64,000 nt of DNA from Sulfitobacter marinus (GTDB lineage Bacteria; Pseudomonadota; Alphaproteobacteria; Rhodobacterales; Rhodobacteraceae). Where the stretch lies: NCBI RefSeq assembly GCF_900116285.1, contig NZ_FPAJ01000002.1:124001-188000 (forward strand), in the 5' to 3' direction. Both the position numbers and the translations under genes were made by a program. The notes under the pieces were generated by a model, which was not told the origin of the DNA, searched no databases, and saw only the letters and a program-made list of their open reading frames with translations. Within the stretch, counting starts at the first letter, position 1, and every line of letters starts with the position of its first letter. Of this stretch, positions 54,685 through 62,370 are shown one piece after another.

Positions 54685-55038
54685 CTATTCGCTTAGGGGC
54701 GGCTCGTCAAAGCTGATCGTACCCTCATAGGGACCGTCGCCTTGACCGGCGGAGCTGGTGAAAACCAGCGATGAAGATCGATCAACCACATAGCTGAAGC
54801 TGCTGCCCTGGCTTAGGGCCTCTGACTCCCACGACTTATCTGCAGCTGTGATCGTTCTTGAACTCTCCGAGCTGTTCGTAAACGTTATCGTGTCGCCCGC
54901 ATCTACATAGATAACAGCGGGAAAGAACGCCTGATCCAACACCATGACGTCATGGGTCTGCGCGAGCACGGCACTACCGCTCGTTGCCAAAGTGACTGTG
55001 GCAAAGGTTGCCGCGGCCTTGTGAAAAGTAGTTGGCAT
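54685..55038 (-). CDS. Cupredoxin-like exported protein lacking copper ligands
   Basis: A 117-residue protein; I start it at 55038 (MPTTFHKAAATFATVTLATS), giving a signal peptide cleaved after SAVLA. The mature part resembles plastocyanin/amicyanin-type proteins (MVLDQAFFPAVIYVDAGDTITFTN, then a SWESEALSQGSSFSYV strand). The usual first His is Arg in SSRTIT, and the C-terminal Cys-His-Met cluster is replaced by FTSSAGQGDGPYEGT. So copper binding looks lost. Perhaps it is structural or binds a different partner. A palindrome lies just upstream. Confidence 0.62.
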   Translation of the reverse strand: MPTTFHKAAATFATVTLATSGSAVLAQTHDVMVLDQAFFPAVIYVDAGDTITFTNSSESSRTITAADKSWESEALSQGSSFSYVVDRSSSLVFTSSAGQGDGPYEGTISFDEPPLSE

Positions 55039-55075
55039 AGTGAATGCTCCTGACAGCGGCCCCACCCGGTTACAG

Positions 55076-55090
55076 TTAAGCGTCGCTTAA
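55076..55090. promoter_or_regulatory. Perfect palindrome TTAAGCG-T-CGCTTAA
   Basis: A 15-base palindrome 38 to 52 bases upstream of the cupredoxin-like start and 43 bases from the LysR stop. It fits an operator overlapping the cupredoxin promoter; the regulator is unknown. Confidence 0.5.
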
Positions 55091-55132
55091 GATAATATTG
55101 TGACGGAAATAGGGCGAATAATTCGAGAGCCG

Positions 55133-56041
55133 TTAAAGATTTTCATCTGTCTGTGTAGTGAGCCAGGCCTTAAAGGACCGCAGCGCTGCGGTCTCAACGC
55201 GATCCTCGGGCCAGACCAGATAGTAATTCCCGATGCTCTGCGTCGTCTGAGTCGAGGCCAGAACCAGCTGTTTTGCGCGTAAATAGGGATCGGCGGAAAA
55301 AGTGGGCAGCAAGGCCACGCCAAGTCCGTGCACCGCTGCCTGTGCCATGGTCGAAAACTGGTCAAATATCATGCCGGATGGTGGCTCATCGCGTACACCA
55401 AGCGCCTCAAGCCAGCGTGCCCACCCCTTTGGTCGGGTCTCAAGGTGCAGCAGGGGATAACGCAGGATGTCGGCGGGGCTGTTCAGCGGCGTCTCCAGCA
55501 ATTCGGGTGCACATACCGGCACGACCGTTTCCGGCATCAGGTGCAGATAGGCGGCGCCGGACCAGTCTTCTTTACCAAAATGGATCGCCGCATCAAAGGG
55601 ACTGCTTTGGAATGAAAACGGATTCAACCGTGTGCTGAGGTTCACAGTGACCTCGGGGTGGGCTTGGGCAAAATCGCGCAAACGCGGTGCCAGCCAATGC
55701 ATGCCAAAGCCGGGAAGGATCGCGAGGTTCAGCGCCCCGGCCATCGGGTTTGTACGTGCCGAGATCGACGCCTGCGCCAGCCTGTTCAATACTTCGCGCA
55801 CCTGAACGACATAGCTTTTCCCGGCATCGGTCAGCACCAACTGCCGGCCTTTCCGGTCCAACAGCGCAACACCCAGCTGGTCTTCGAGAGTTTTCAGTTG
55901 TCGGCTGATTGCACTTTGGGTCAAGCACAGCTCAAGCGCCGCCTGCGTGGCGCTTCCTAGCCGTGCAACAGCCTCAAAAGCGAGCAATGCGTTGATAGAG
56001 GGCAGAAAACGGCGGGGGGCTATCATATGACTAAAACTCAT
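55133..56041 (-). CDS. LysR family regulator (GcvA/GcdR-like)
   Basis: A 302-residue LysR-type regulator: HTH at residues 14-45 (LPSINALLAFEAVARLGSAT, then LTQSAISRQLKTLEDQLG), a linker helix, and an effector-binding domain that starts near residue 100 and contains the HFGKEDWSGAAY and GLGVALLPTFSADPYLR segments of the GcvA class. It is divergent from gcdH with 84 bases between, the standard setting for GcdR, which responds to glutarate compounds. That function is inferred from the setting. Confidence 0.88.
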   Translation of the reverse strand: MSFSHMIAPRRFLPSINALLAFEAVARLGSATQAALELCLTQSAISRQLKTLEDQLGVALLDRKGRQLVLTDAGKSYVVQVREVLNRLAQASISARTNPMAGALNLAILPGFGMHWLAPRLRDFAQAHPEVTVNLSTRLNPFSFQSSPFDAAIHFGKEDWSGAAYLHLMPETVVPVCAPELLETPLNSPADILRYPLLHLETRPKGWARWLEALGVRDEPPSGMIFDQFSTMAQAAVHGLGVALLPTFSADPYLRAKQLVLASTQTTQSIGNYYLVWPEDRVETAALRSFKAWLTTQTDENL

Positions 56042-56125
56042 AACTCTAGGATAAAGCAGCGATAGTATTCCGCGCCCGTCTTTGCAATAGTTCGCCCAAA
56101 CCTACACCCATTGGGAGGATACCGA

Positions 56126-57349
56126 ATGAACGCCGAAGCCCCAGTTCTCAAGGCCAAAGACGCGCCAAACATGAGCAGCTTTGATTGGACGGACCCGTTC
56201 CGTCTGACAGATCAACTGACCGAAGACGAACGCATGATCCAGGAAAGTGCGCGCGCTTACGCGCAGGAAAAGCTGCAGCCCCGCGTGATTGACGCCTTTG
56301 CGAATGAAGTGACGGACCCTGCGATTTTCAAAGAAATGGGCGATATGGGCCTGTTGGGCGTGACAGTCCCCGAGGAATACGGCGGCTTGGGCGGCAACTA
56401 TGTGTCCTACGGTCTGGTGGCGCGCGAAGTTGAACGCGTGGACAGCGGATACCGGTCGATGATGTCCGTGCAATCCAGCTTGGTAATGTACCCGATCTAT
56501 GCCTACGGGTCCGAGGCACAGCGCAAAAAGTACCTGCCCAAGCTGGCGAGCGGTGATTTCATCGGCTGCTTCGGCCTGACCGAACCTGATGCAGGATCTG
56601 ACCCCGCAGGTATGAAAACGCGGGCCGTGAAAACGGCAAACGGGTACAAGCTGATCGGGTCCAAAATGTGGATTTCGAACGCGCCGATCGCAGATGTGTT
56701 TGTGGTCTGGGCCAAATCCGAAGAACATGGCGGAAAAATCCGCGGCTTCATCCTTGAGAAAGGCATGAAAGGGCTGTCCGCACCAAAGATCGGTAACAAA
56801 CTGTCCCTGCGTGCATCGATCACCGGTGAAATCGTCATGGATAACGTCGAAGTCGGCGAAGACGCGTTGCTGCCCCATGTCGAAGGCCTTAAAGGCCCGT
56901 TCGGTTGTTTGAACCGCGCGCGCTATGGCATCAGCTGGGGCGTTCTTGGCTCGGCCGAGTTCTGCTGGCACGCCTCGCGTCAGTACGGATTGGACCGCAA
57001 GCAGTTCAACAAGCCGCTGGCGCAGACACAGCTGTTTCAGAAGAAACTTGCCGACATGATGACGGAAATCTCGCTCGGACTTCAGGCATCCTTGCAGGTC
57101 GGCCGCTTGATGGATCAAGCCAACGCCGCGCCTGAGATGATCTCGATCGTGAAACGCAACAACTGCGGTAAGGCCCTGGATATCGCACGCATGTCGCGTG
57201 ATATGCACGGCGGTAATGGTATTAGCGGAGAATACCAAGTGATCCGCCATATGATGAACCTAGAGACGGTCAATACCTATGAAGGTACACATGACGTCCA
57301 TGCGTTGATCTTGGGTCGTGCCCAAACCGGCCTTCAGGCATTTTTCTAA
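56126..57349 (+). CDS. gcdH: Glutaryl-CoA dehydrogenase
   Basis: A 407-residue FAD enzyme that converts glutaryl-CoA to crotonyl-CoA and CO2 in lysine and aromatic breakdown. The start at 56126 follows a GGGAGGAT ribosome site. The catalytic base is the Glu in [19 protein letters not shown] near residue 385, and [19 protein letters not shown] is near 150. The [13 protein letters not shown] segment is specific for GcdH as opposed to medium-chain dehydrogenases. Crotonyl-CoA then enters the fadJ/fadA route. A divergent LysR gene probably controls it. Confidence 0.95.
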   Translation: MNAEAPVLKAKDAPNMSSFDWTDPFRLTDQLTEDERMIQESARAYAQEKLQPRVIDAFANEVTDPAIFKEMGDMGLLGVTVPEEYGGLGGNYVSYGLVAREVERVDSGYRSMMSVQSSLVMYPIYAYGSEAQRKKYLPKLASGDFIGCFGLTEPDAGSDPAGMKTRAVKTANGYKLIGSKMWISNAPIADVFVVWAKSEEHGGKIRGFILEKGMKGLSAPKIGNKLSLRASITGEIVMDNVEVGEDALLPHVEGLKGPFGCLNRARYGISWGVLGSAEFCWHASRQYGLDRKQFNKPLAQTQLFQKKLADMMTEISLGLQASLQVGRLMDQANAAPEMISIVKRNNCGKALDIARMSRDMHGGNGISGEYQVIRHMMNLETVNTYEGTHDVHALILGRAQTGLQAFF

Positions 57350-57360
57350 AGACGGAATGA

Positions 57361-57412
57361 GGGGGCTGTCTGCCCCCTCAAACTCCCCCGAGGATATTTA
57401 GAAGCCAGAGAA
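57361..57412 (+). repeat. Intergenic repeat copy 8a
   Basis: GGGGGCTGTCTGCCCCC hairpin, then CTCAAACTCCCCCGAGGATA and TTTAGAAGCCAGAGAA. Its right arm is a near inverted repeat of copy 8b, and it lies directly after gcdH. Confidence 0.68.
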
Positions 57413-57431
57413 GAGCGGAATTGGTTCCTTT

Positions 57432-57455
57432 TTCTCTGGCTCTTAAATATCCCCG
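57432..57455 (-). repeat. Intergenic repeat copy 8b (inverted)
   Basis: TTCTCTGGCTCTTAAATATC then CCCG, the reverse complement of the CCCCGGGATATTTAAGAG-type core of copy 2. It faces copy 8a across 19 bases. Confidence 0.68.
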
Positions 57456-57494
57456 CCGGAGGCACCTTTTGGAGGAGCCTTTGGCCAGATCGGA

Positions 57495-59684
57495 ATGGTG
57501 ACAATGGACCGCGTACAGATTGTTCATGATAATTTCCTGCGTCGCATTGCGGCGCAGGATTTTCCTGTTGGCGGCGCCGTCACTCCCGGATTGGATAATG
57601 CATCGGCTGTCGGATTGTACCGTGCGCAGGTTTTATCCCGTGCGCTGGATCTGCAAAGCCGTGTGATGCAGGCCAATAAGCAGGGGTTCTATACCATTGG
57701 GTCCAGCGGGCATGAGGGAATGGCTGCCGTTGCTCATGCACTGCGCCCCGATGATATAGCTTTTCTCCATTACCGGGATGCTGCCTTTCAGATCGCGCGC
57801 GCTGATCAGGTCGGCGGGCAAGATATGTTGCGCGACATGTTGCTGTCTTTTGCTTGTTCCTCGGACGATCCGACCAGTGGAGGGCGTCACAAGGTGTTGG
57901 GTAGCCGCCGCCTGATGATCCCGCCGCAGACGTCGACCATTGCCAGCCATTTGCCCAAAGCGCTCGGTGCGGCCCACGCGTTGGGGTTGGCCCGGCGTAA
58001 CCCGCCGGAACATCGATTGCTGGCCCATGATGGGATTGCAATGTGCAGTTTTGGGGACGCATCAGCGAACCATTCCACGGCGCAAGGGGCTATCAATGCG
58101 GCTTGTTGGACTGCAGTTCAGGGAGTCCCTTTGCCGTTGCTCTTCGTGTGCGAGGACAATGGCATTGGCATTTCGACGAAGACGCCAACCGGGTGGATCA
58201 ACGCCTCCATGTCGGCACGTCCGGGTCTTGCGTATTTCGAGGCGGACGGCTTGGATTTGTTCGCGGCCTATTCCGCAGCCAAGGCCGCGGCGGATTTTGT
58301 CCGCAAGCATCGCAAGCCCGCCTTTCTGCATCTGCGCACCGTGCGGCTTTATGGCCATGCGGGGGCCGATATCGCGACAAGTTACCTGCCGAAATCCGAG
58401 GTCGAGGCCGACGAGGCGAATGATCCGTTGTTGCATACTGTGCGTCTGTTGGCCGATGCCGGTACTTTGACTGCGGGCGAAGCATTGGCGATTTACACCG
58501 AAATGTTGGATGCTGTCGCGCAGGCCGCCGATGATGTTGTGACCCGCCCGCATCTGCAATCGGCGGCGGATGTAATGTTCAGCATTGTGCCGCCCAAACG
58601 CGCCTGTGCGCTGGTCAATGGCCCGTCCGACGCGCGCCGAGCAGAGCTGTTCGGGGGTGATATTAACCAAATGACGGCCCCGCAACCGTTGTCCAAGATC
58701 ATCAACTGGGCGCTGCATGATCTGATGCTGGCCCATCCTGAAACCCTGATCATGGGCGAGGACGTGGGCCGCAAGGGCGGTGTTTACGGCGTCACGCAAA
58801 AGCTGCAATCGCGTTTTGGCCCCGCCCGCGTGGTGGATACATTACTGGATGAGCAATCCATTCTGGGTTTCGCCATTGGTGCCGCACATAATGGCTTTGT
58901 CCCGATGCCCGAAATCCAGTTCCTGGCCTATTTGCACAATGCCGAGGATCAGTTGCGCGGCGAGGCGGCAACCTTGCCGTTTTTCAGCAACGGGCAGTGG
59001 ACCAACCCCATGGTGCTGCGCATTGCGGGGCTGGGCTATCAAAAGGGGTTCGGCGGGCATTTCCACAATGACAACTCCTTGGCTGTGTTGCGCGACATTC
59101 CCGGCATCATCATTGCGTGTCCTTCCACCGGCGCGGATGCGGCGATGATGCTGCGCGAAGCACACCGCCTTGCGCGCGAAGAGCAACGGGTTGTCGTGTT
59201 TGTCGAACCGATCGCGCTCTACCCGATGCGGGATCTGCTGGAAGCTGGTGATGGCGGCTGGATGACGTCCTACCCCGCGCCCGATGAGCGGATCGGCTTG
59301 CAAGAGATTGGCGTGCATGGCGATGGCAGTGACTTGGCGATCGTGACCTATGGCAATGGCCATTACCTAGGTCGGCAGGCGCAGGCTGATCTGGCGGCTC
59401 TAGGCGTGCAAGCGCGCGTAATCGACATGCGTTGGCTCGCGCCCTTGGCCGAAGATGCGATTATTACTGCTATCGGTGACCGCCCCGTTCTGATCGTGGA
59501 TGAATGTCGCCGCACCGGTGGTCAGGCCGAAGCCATCATGGCCCTGATGCAGGAACGCGGCGTCGCCCATTTCGCGCGCCTCACGGCCGAAGACAGCTTT
59601 ATCGCCACAGGCCCTGCTTATGCTGCGACACTGCCATCGCGCGAGGGGATCGTTGCCGCATCCAAGACGTTACTGGGAAAGTAG
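57495..59684 (+). CDS. Fused E1 alpha/beta subunit of a branched-chain 2-oxoacid dehydrogenase-like enzyme
   Basis: A 729-residue protein in which a TPP-dependent E1-alpha (residues about 1-345, with YRDAAFQIARADQVGGQD, GDASANHSTAQGAINAACW for TPP-Mg and DDPTSGGRHKVLGSRRL as phosphorylation-loop-like part) is joined to an E1-beta (about 395-729, with MGEDVGRKGGVYGVTQKL and PIALYPMRDLLEAG). It decarboxylates a 2-oxo acid and passes the acyl group to a lipoyl E2. No E2 or E3 gene follows in the window, so partners must lie elsewhere. The start ATG at 57495 lacks a clear ribosome site; ATG at 57504 is an alternative. Confidence 0.88.
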   Translation: MVTMDRVQIVHDNFLRRIAAQDFPVGGAVTPGLDNASAVGLYRAQVLSRALDLQSRVMQANKQGFYTIGSSGHEGMAAVAHALRPDDIAFLHYRDAAFQIARADQVGGQDMLRDMLLSFACSSDDPTSGGRHKVLGSRRLMIPPQTSTIASHLPKALGAAHALGLARRNPPEHRLLAHDGIAMCSFGDASANHSTAQGAINAACWTAVQGVPLPLLFVCEDNGIGISTKTPTGWINASMSARPGLAYFEADGLDLFAAYSAAKAAADFVRKHRKPAFLHLRTVRLYGHAGADIATSYLPKSEVEADEANDPLLHTVRLLADAGTLTAGEALAIYTEMLDAVAQAADDVVTRPHLQSAADVMFSIVPPKRACALVNGPSDARRAELFGGDINQMTAPQPLSKIINWALHDLMLAHPETLIMGEDVGRKGGVYGVTQKLQSRFGPARVVDTLLDEQSILGFAIGAAHNGFVPMPEIQFLAYLHNAEDQLRGEAATLPFFSNGQWTNPMVLRIAGLGYQKGFGGHFHNDNSLAVLRDIPGIIIACPSTGADAAMMLREAHRLAREEQRVVVFVEPIALYPMRDLLEAGDGGWMTSYPAPDERIGLQEIGVHGDGSDLAIVTYGNGHYLGRQAQADLAALGVQARVIDMRWLAPLAEDAIITAIGDRPVLIVDECRRTGGQAEAIMALMQERGVAHFARLTAEDSFIATGPAYAATLPSREGIVAASKTLLGK

Positions 59685-59803
59685 CCCCGCCTACGCACCC
59701 GTTTTCTCGCGGCCAACTTTGACTTCGGGCGTGGCATCGGTGCTTTTGCCCCGCTCGCCGTTTTCCGGTTAAACTGCGCGAGCACCTGCTATTTTAGCAT
59801 CGC

Positions 59804-61042
59804 TTATGTCCCTTCTTGGTCCACGGGCGCGCCGCCCTGAAACGCGTTGCCATTGGCGTAATCACAGGGGGCTTCCTGCATCTGCAAATGCAGGTCTGAC
59901 CCGGCATAGGGATGCGCGCGGGCCAGATCTTCATTCACGTTCATGCCCAAACCGGGGGCGGTCGGGGCAGGAATATATCCATCTTCGACCTGAATGCTCC
60001 CCTTGATCAGTTGATCGTGAAATGGGGTTCCGATGCATTCGCACATCAAGATGTTGGGAATGGAAACGGCCAGATGTATGTTCGCGGCCCATTCCACTGG
60101 GCCTGCGTAAAGATGCGGCGCGATCTGCGCGTTATACACTTCGGCCATGGCGGCGATCTTCTTGGTTTCCCAGATACCCCCGGCGCGCCCCAATGCGGGC
60201 TGCAAGATAGCAGCAGCACCGGCGCGCAACACTGGCGCGAATTCTGCCTTGGTGGTCAGGCGTTCCCCGGTGGCGACGGGGATACCGACGCTGCGGGCAA
60301 CGACCGCCATTTGCTCGACCGCATCCGGCGGGATCGGCTCTTCGTACCATAGCGGGCTATATGGCGCGATCGCTTGGCCCAAACGTATCGCACCGGCGGT
60401 GGTGAATTGCCCGTGGGTGCCAAATAGCAAATCGGCCTTGTCGCGCACTGCATCGCGGATGGCTTTGCAAAAGGCGACCGATTGGCTGATGTCGGTCATC
60501 GCGGGCATATGTCCGCCGCGCATCGTATAGGGACCAGCAGGATCAAATTTGATTGCGGTATAACCGCGTGCCACGCAATCAAGCGCCGATTCCGCGGCCA
60601 TTTCCGGAGAGGTCCAAAACGCCGCGATGTCATGGTGGGGAAGCGGGTACAGATAGGTATAGGCGCGCACGCGCTCGTTCATCCGCCCGCCAATCAACGC
60701 ATAAACCGGGCGGTCACGGTCTTTGCCCAAAATATCCCAGCAGGCGATTTCCAACCCGGAGAATGCGCCCATCACCGTCAAATCAGGCCGCTGGGTAAAA
60801 CCTGACGAATAGACCCGGCGAAACATCAGCTCGATGTCTTCGGGGTTCTGCCCCTGCATATGCCGTTCGAACACATCCTGGATTACAGCGCGCATCGCCT
60901 CAGGGCCTACGGAAGAGGCATAACATTCACCCCAACCGACAACCCCAGTATCCGTGGTCACCTTGACCAATATCCAATACCGCCCACCCCAGCCCGGCGC
61001 AGGGGGGGCTGTCACAATCACATCAAGATCCTGAAGCTTCAT
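59804..61042 (-). CDS. Mandelate racemase/muconate lactonizing enzyme family protein
   Basis: A 412-residue member of the enolase superfamily. Residues 1-130 form the capping domain; the barrel holds the KxK-like IKFDP near 164, the metal residues in LLFGTHGQFTT and WYEEPIPPDA with GERLTTKAEFAP, and a catalytic His in QIAPHLYAGPV near 313. The set GTHGQ/EEP/GERLT/APHLY is that of the galactonate dehydratase-type or related acid-sugar dehydratases, not of muconate cycloisomerase. The exact substrate cannot be assigned. A repeat copy lies just upstream. Confidence 0.87.
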   Translation of the reverse strand: MKLQDLDVIVTAPPAPGWGGRYWILVKVTTDTGVVGWGECYASSVGPEAMRAVIQDVFERHMQGQNPEDIELMFRRVYSSGFTQRPDLTVMGAFSGLEIACWDILGKDRDRPVYALIGGRMNERVRAYTYLYPLPHHDIAAFWTSPEMAAESALDCVARGYTAIKFDPAGPYTMRGGHMPAMTDISQSVAFCKAIRDAVRDKADLLFGTHGQFTTAGAIRLGQAIAPYSPLWYEEPIPPDAVEQMAVVARSVGIPVATGERLTTKAEFAPVLRAGAAAILQPALGRAGGIWETKKIAAMAEVYNAQIAPHLYAGPVEWAANIHLAVSIPNILMCECIGTPFHDQLIKGSIQVEDGYIPAPTAPGLGMNVNEDLARAHPYAGSDLHLQMQEAPCDYANGNAFQGGAPVDQEGT

Positions 61043-61050
61043 TTTACAGC

Positions 61051-61100
61051 CTTATCTTCCAAATGGATTAAAATCCCGGGGGTATGGGGGCTGGCCCCCA
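61051..61100 (-). repeat. Intergenic repeat copy 9 (inverted)
   Basis: On the minus strand: TGGGGGCCAGCCCCCATACC hairpin, then CCCGGGATTTTAATCCATTT and GGAAGATAAG. It matches copy 3 in the second half with few differences. It lies upstream of the enolase-superfamily gene. Confidence 0.66.
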
Positions 61101-61160
61101 TTTGGGTTGCGTAAGCGGCGGCGCGCAAGGTGCAAGCCTCAACAATGGCCAGACGCGGTC

Positions 61161-62366
61161 TCATGACGTGACCCTAGGGGGCTGCCAGCGGATGAAAATC
61201 GATACAGCAATCACGGTCAACAACAGCGACAACAAAAATGGGGCACCGGGAAAGTAAGGCGCAGCGCCGGGCGCAGTAAACGCGGCAAATGTGCTGGTCA
61301 TGGCCAGCGGGGCAACCACCATTGCCAAGGCCGAAGCAGAGGTCAGCACCCCTTGTAGTTCTCCTTGGGCGTTTTGGGCCACGGCTTGTGACATGATCCC
61401 TTGCAAGGCGACAGGGATAACCCCGGCCAGTGCCGCCAGTGGGGTCAAAAGCAAAACTGTTGTGCCCGACGTCACGGTGGCGATCAGGAAAAACGTGACG
61501 GCGCTAAAGACATATCCGAACAATACGGTGCCGCGCTCCCCGAGGTTTTTCAGAACAGGGCGGATAACCCCCGCCTGTACGATCGCCATAGATAGCCCGA
61601 AAAGGGCAAGCGATGCACCAATGAGAGCGGGCGACCAATCGAACTGTGCCTTGCCGAAATAGCTCCAGACCGAAGGATAAACAGCAAAGGCTAGGTGATA
61701 CAGAAAATAGACCAGCAGCAGACGTTTGATGCCCGGCAGCGCGCCTAGATGCCGTACCGCCCCCAAGGGGTTGGCGCGCCGCAATGACAAAGGCCGCGCA
61801 TTTTCAGGGGCCACGGTTTCCTTCAGCACGACCCAACCAAAGGCGACATTGCTGGCGGCCAGCGCCGCTGCGGCCCAGAAAGGCGCGCGGGTGCCGAGTT
61901 CGGCCAGAAACCCGCCTGCGACGGGGCCCAGCACAAAGCCCATGCCAAATCCCGCGCTCACCAGCCCGAAGTTTGCCGCGCGGTCTTTCGGGGCAGAAAT
62001 ATCGGCCATATAGGTGCTGGCCGTGGCCGCCGTTGCCGCTGAAATGCCGCCGATCACACGGCCCAAAAGCAGCAACCAAATCGACCCGGCCAGTGCCATT
62101 AACACATAATCCAAGGCCATCACTGTCAGCGAGGTCAGCAAGATCGGGCGGCGTCCGAACCGGTCGGACAGGCTGCCGACCAAGGGGCTGAACAGGAACT
62201 GCATCACCGCAAAGGTGGTTGCCAGAACCCCGCCCCATAGGGCTGCTTGCGATAGATTGGCACCGCGCACTTCTTCGATAAGATCGGGCATGACAGGGAT
62301 GATCAGACCGATGCCCATGGAATCGATCATAACAGTCGCAAGGATGAACAACGCCGCCGGTCGCAC
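61161..62366 (-). CDS. TetA-like (TCR/Tet family) MFS exporter
   Basis: A 401-residue proton-driven exporter with twelve spans. I use the GTG at 62366, just after the pcaB stop with AGGAG upstream, as the N-terminus VRPAALFILATVMIDSMGIGL then matches Tet-type proteins; the open frame upstream is only pcaB in another frame. Motif A is GSLSDRFGRRPILL (near residues 68-81), and GRVIGGISAATAATASTYMAD is the family loop. Its coupling to pcaB makes an aromatic-acid or related substrate more likely than tetracycline, but this is a guess. Confidence 0.86.
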   Translation of the reverse strand: MRPAALFILATVMIDSMGIGLIIPVMPDLIEEVRGANLSQAALWGGVLATTFAVMQFLFSPLVGSLSDRFGRRPILLTSLTVMALDYVLMALAGSIWLLLLGRVIGGISAATAATASTYMADISAPKDRAANFGLVSAGFGMGFVLGPVAGGFLAELGTRAPFWAAAALAASNVAFGWVVLKETVAPENARPLSLRRANPLGAVRHLGALPGIKRLLLVYFLYHLAFAVYPSVWSYFGKAQFDWSPALIGASLALFGLSMAIVQAGVIRPVLKNLGERGTVLFGYVFSAVTFFLIATVTSGTTVLLLTPLAALAGVIPVALQGIMSQAVAQNAQGELQGVLTSASALAMVVAPLAMTSTFAAFTAPGAAPYFPGAPFLLSLLLTVIAVSIFIRWQPPRVTS

Positions 62367-62370
62367 CGCG

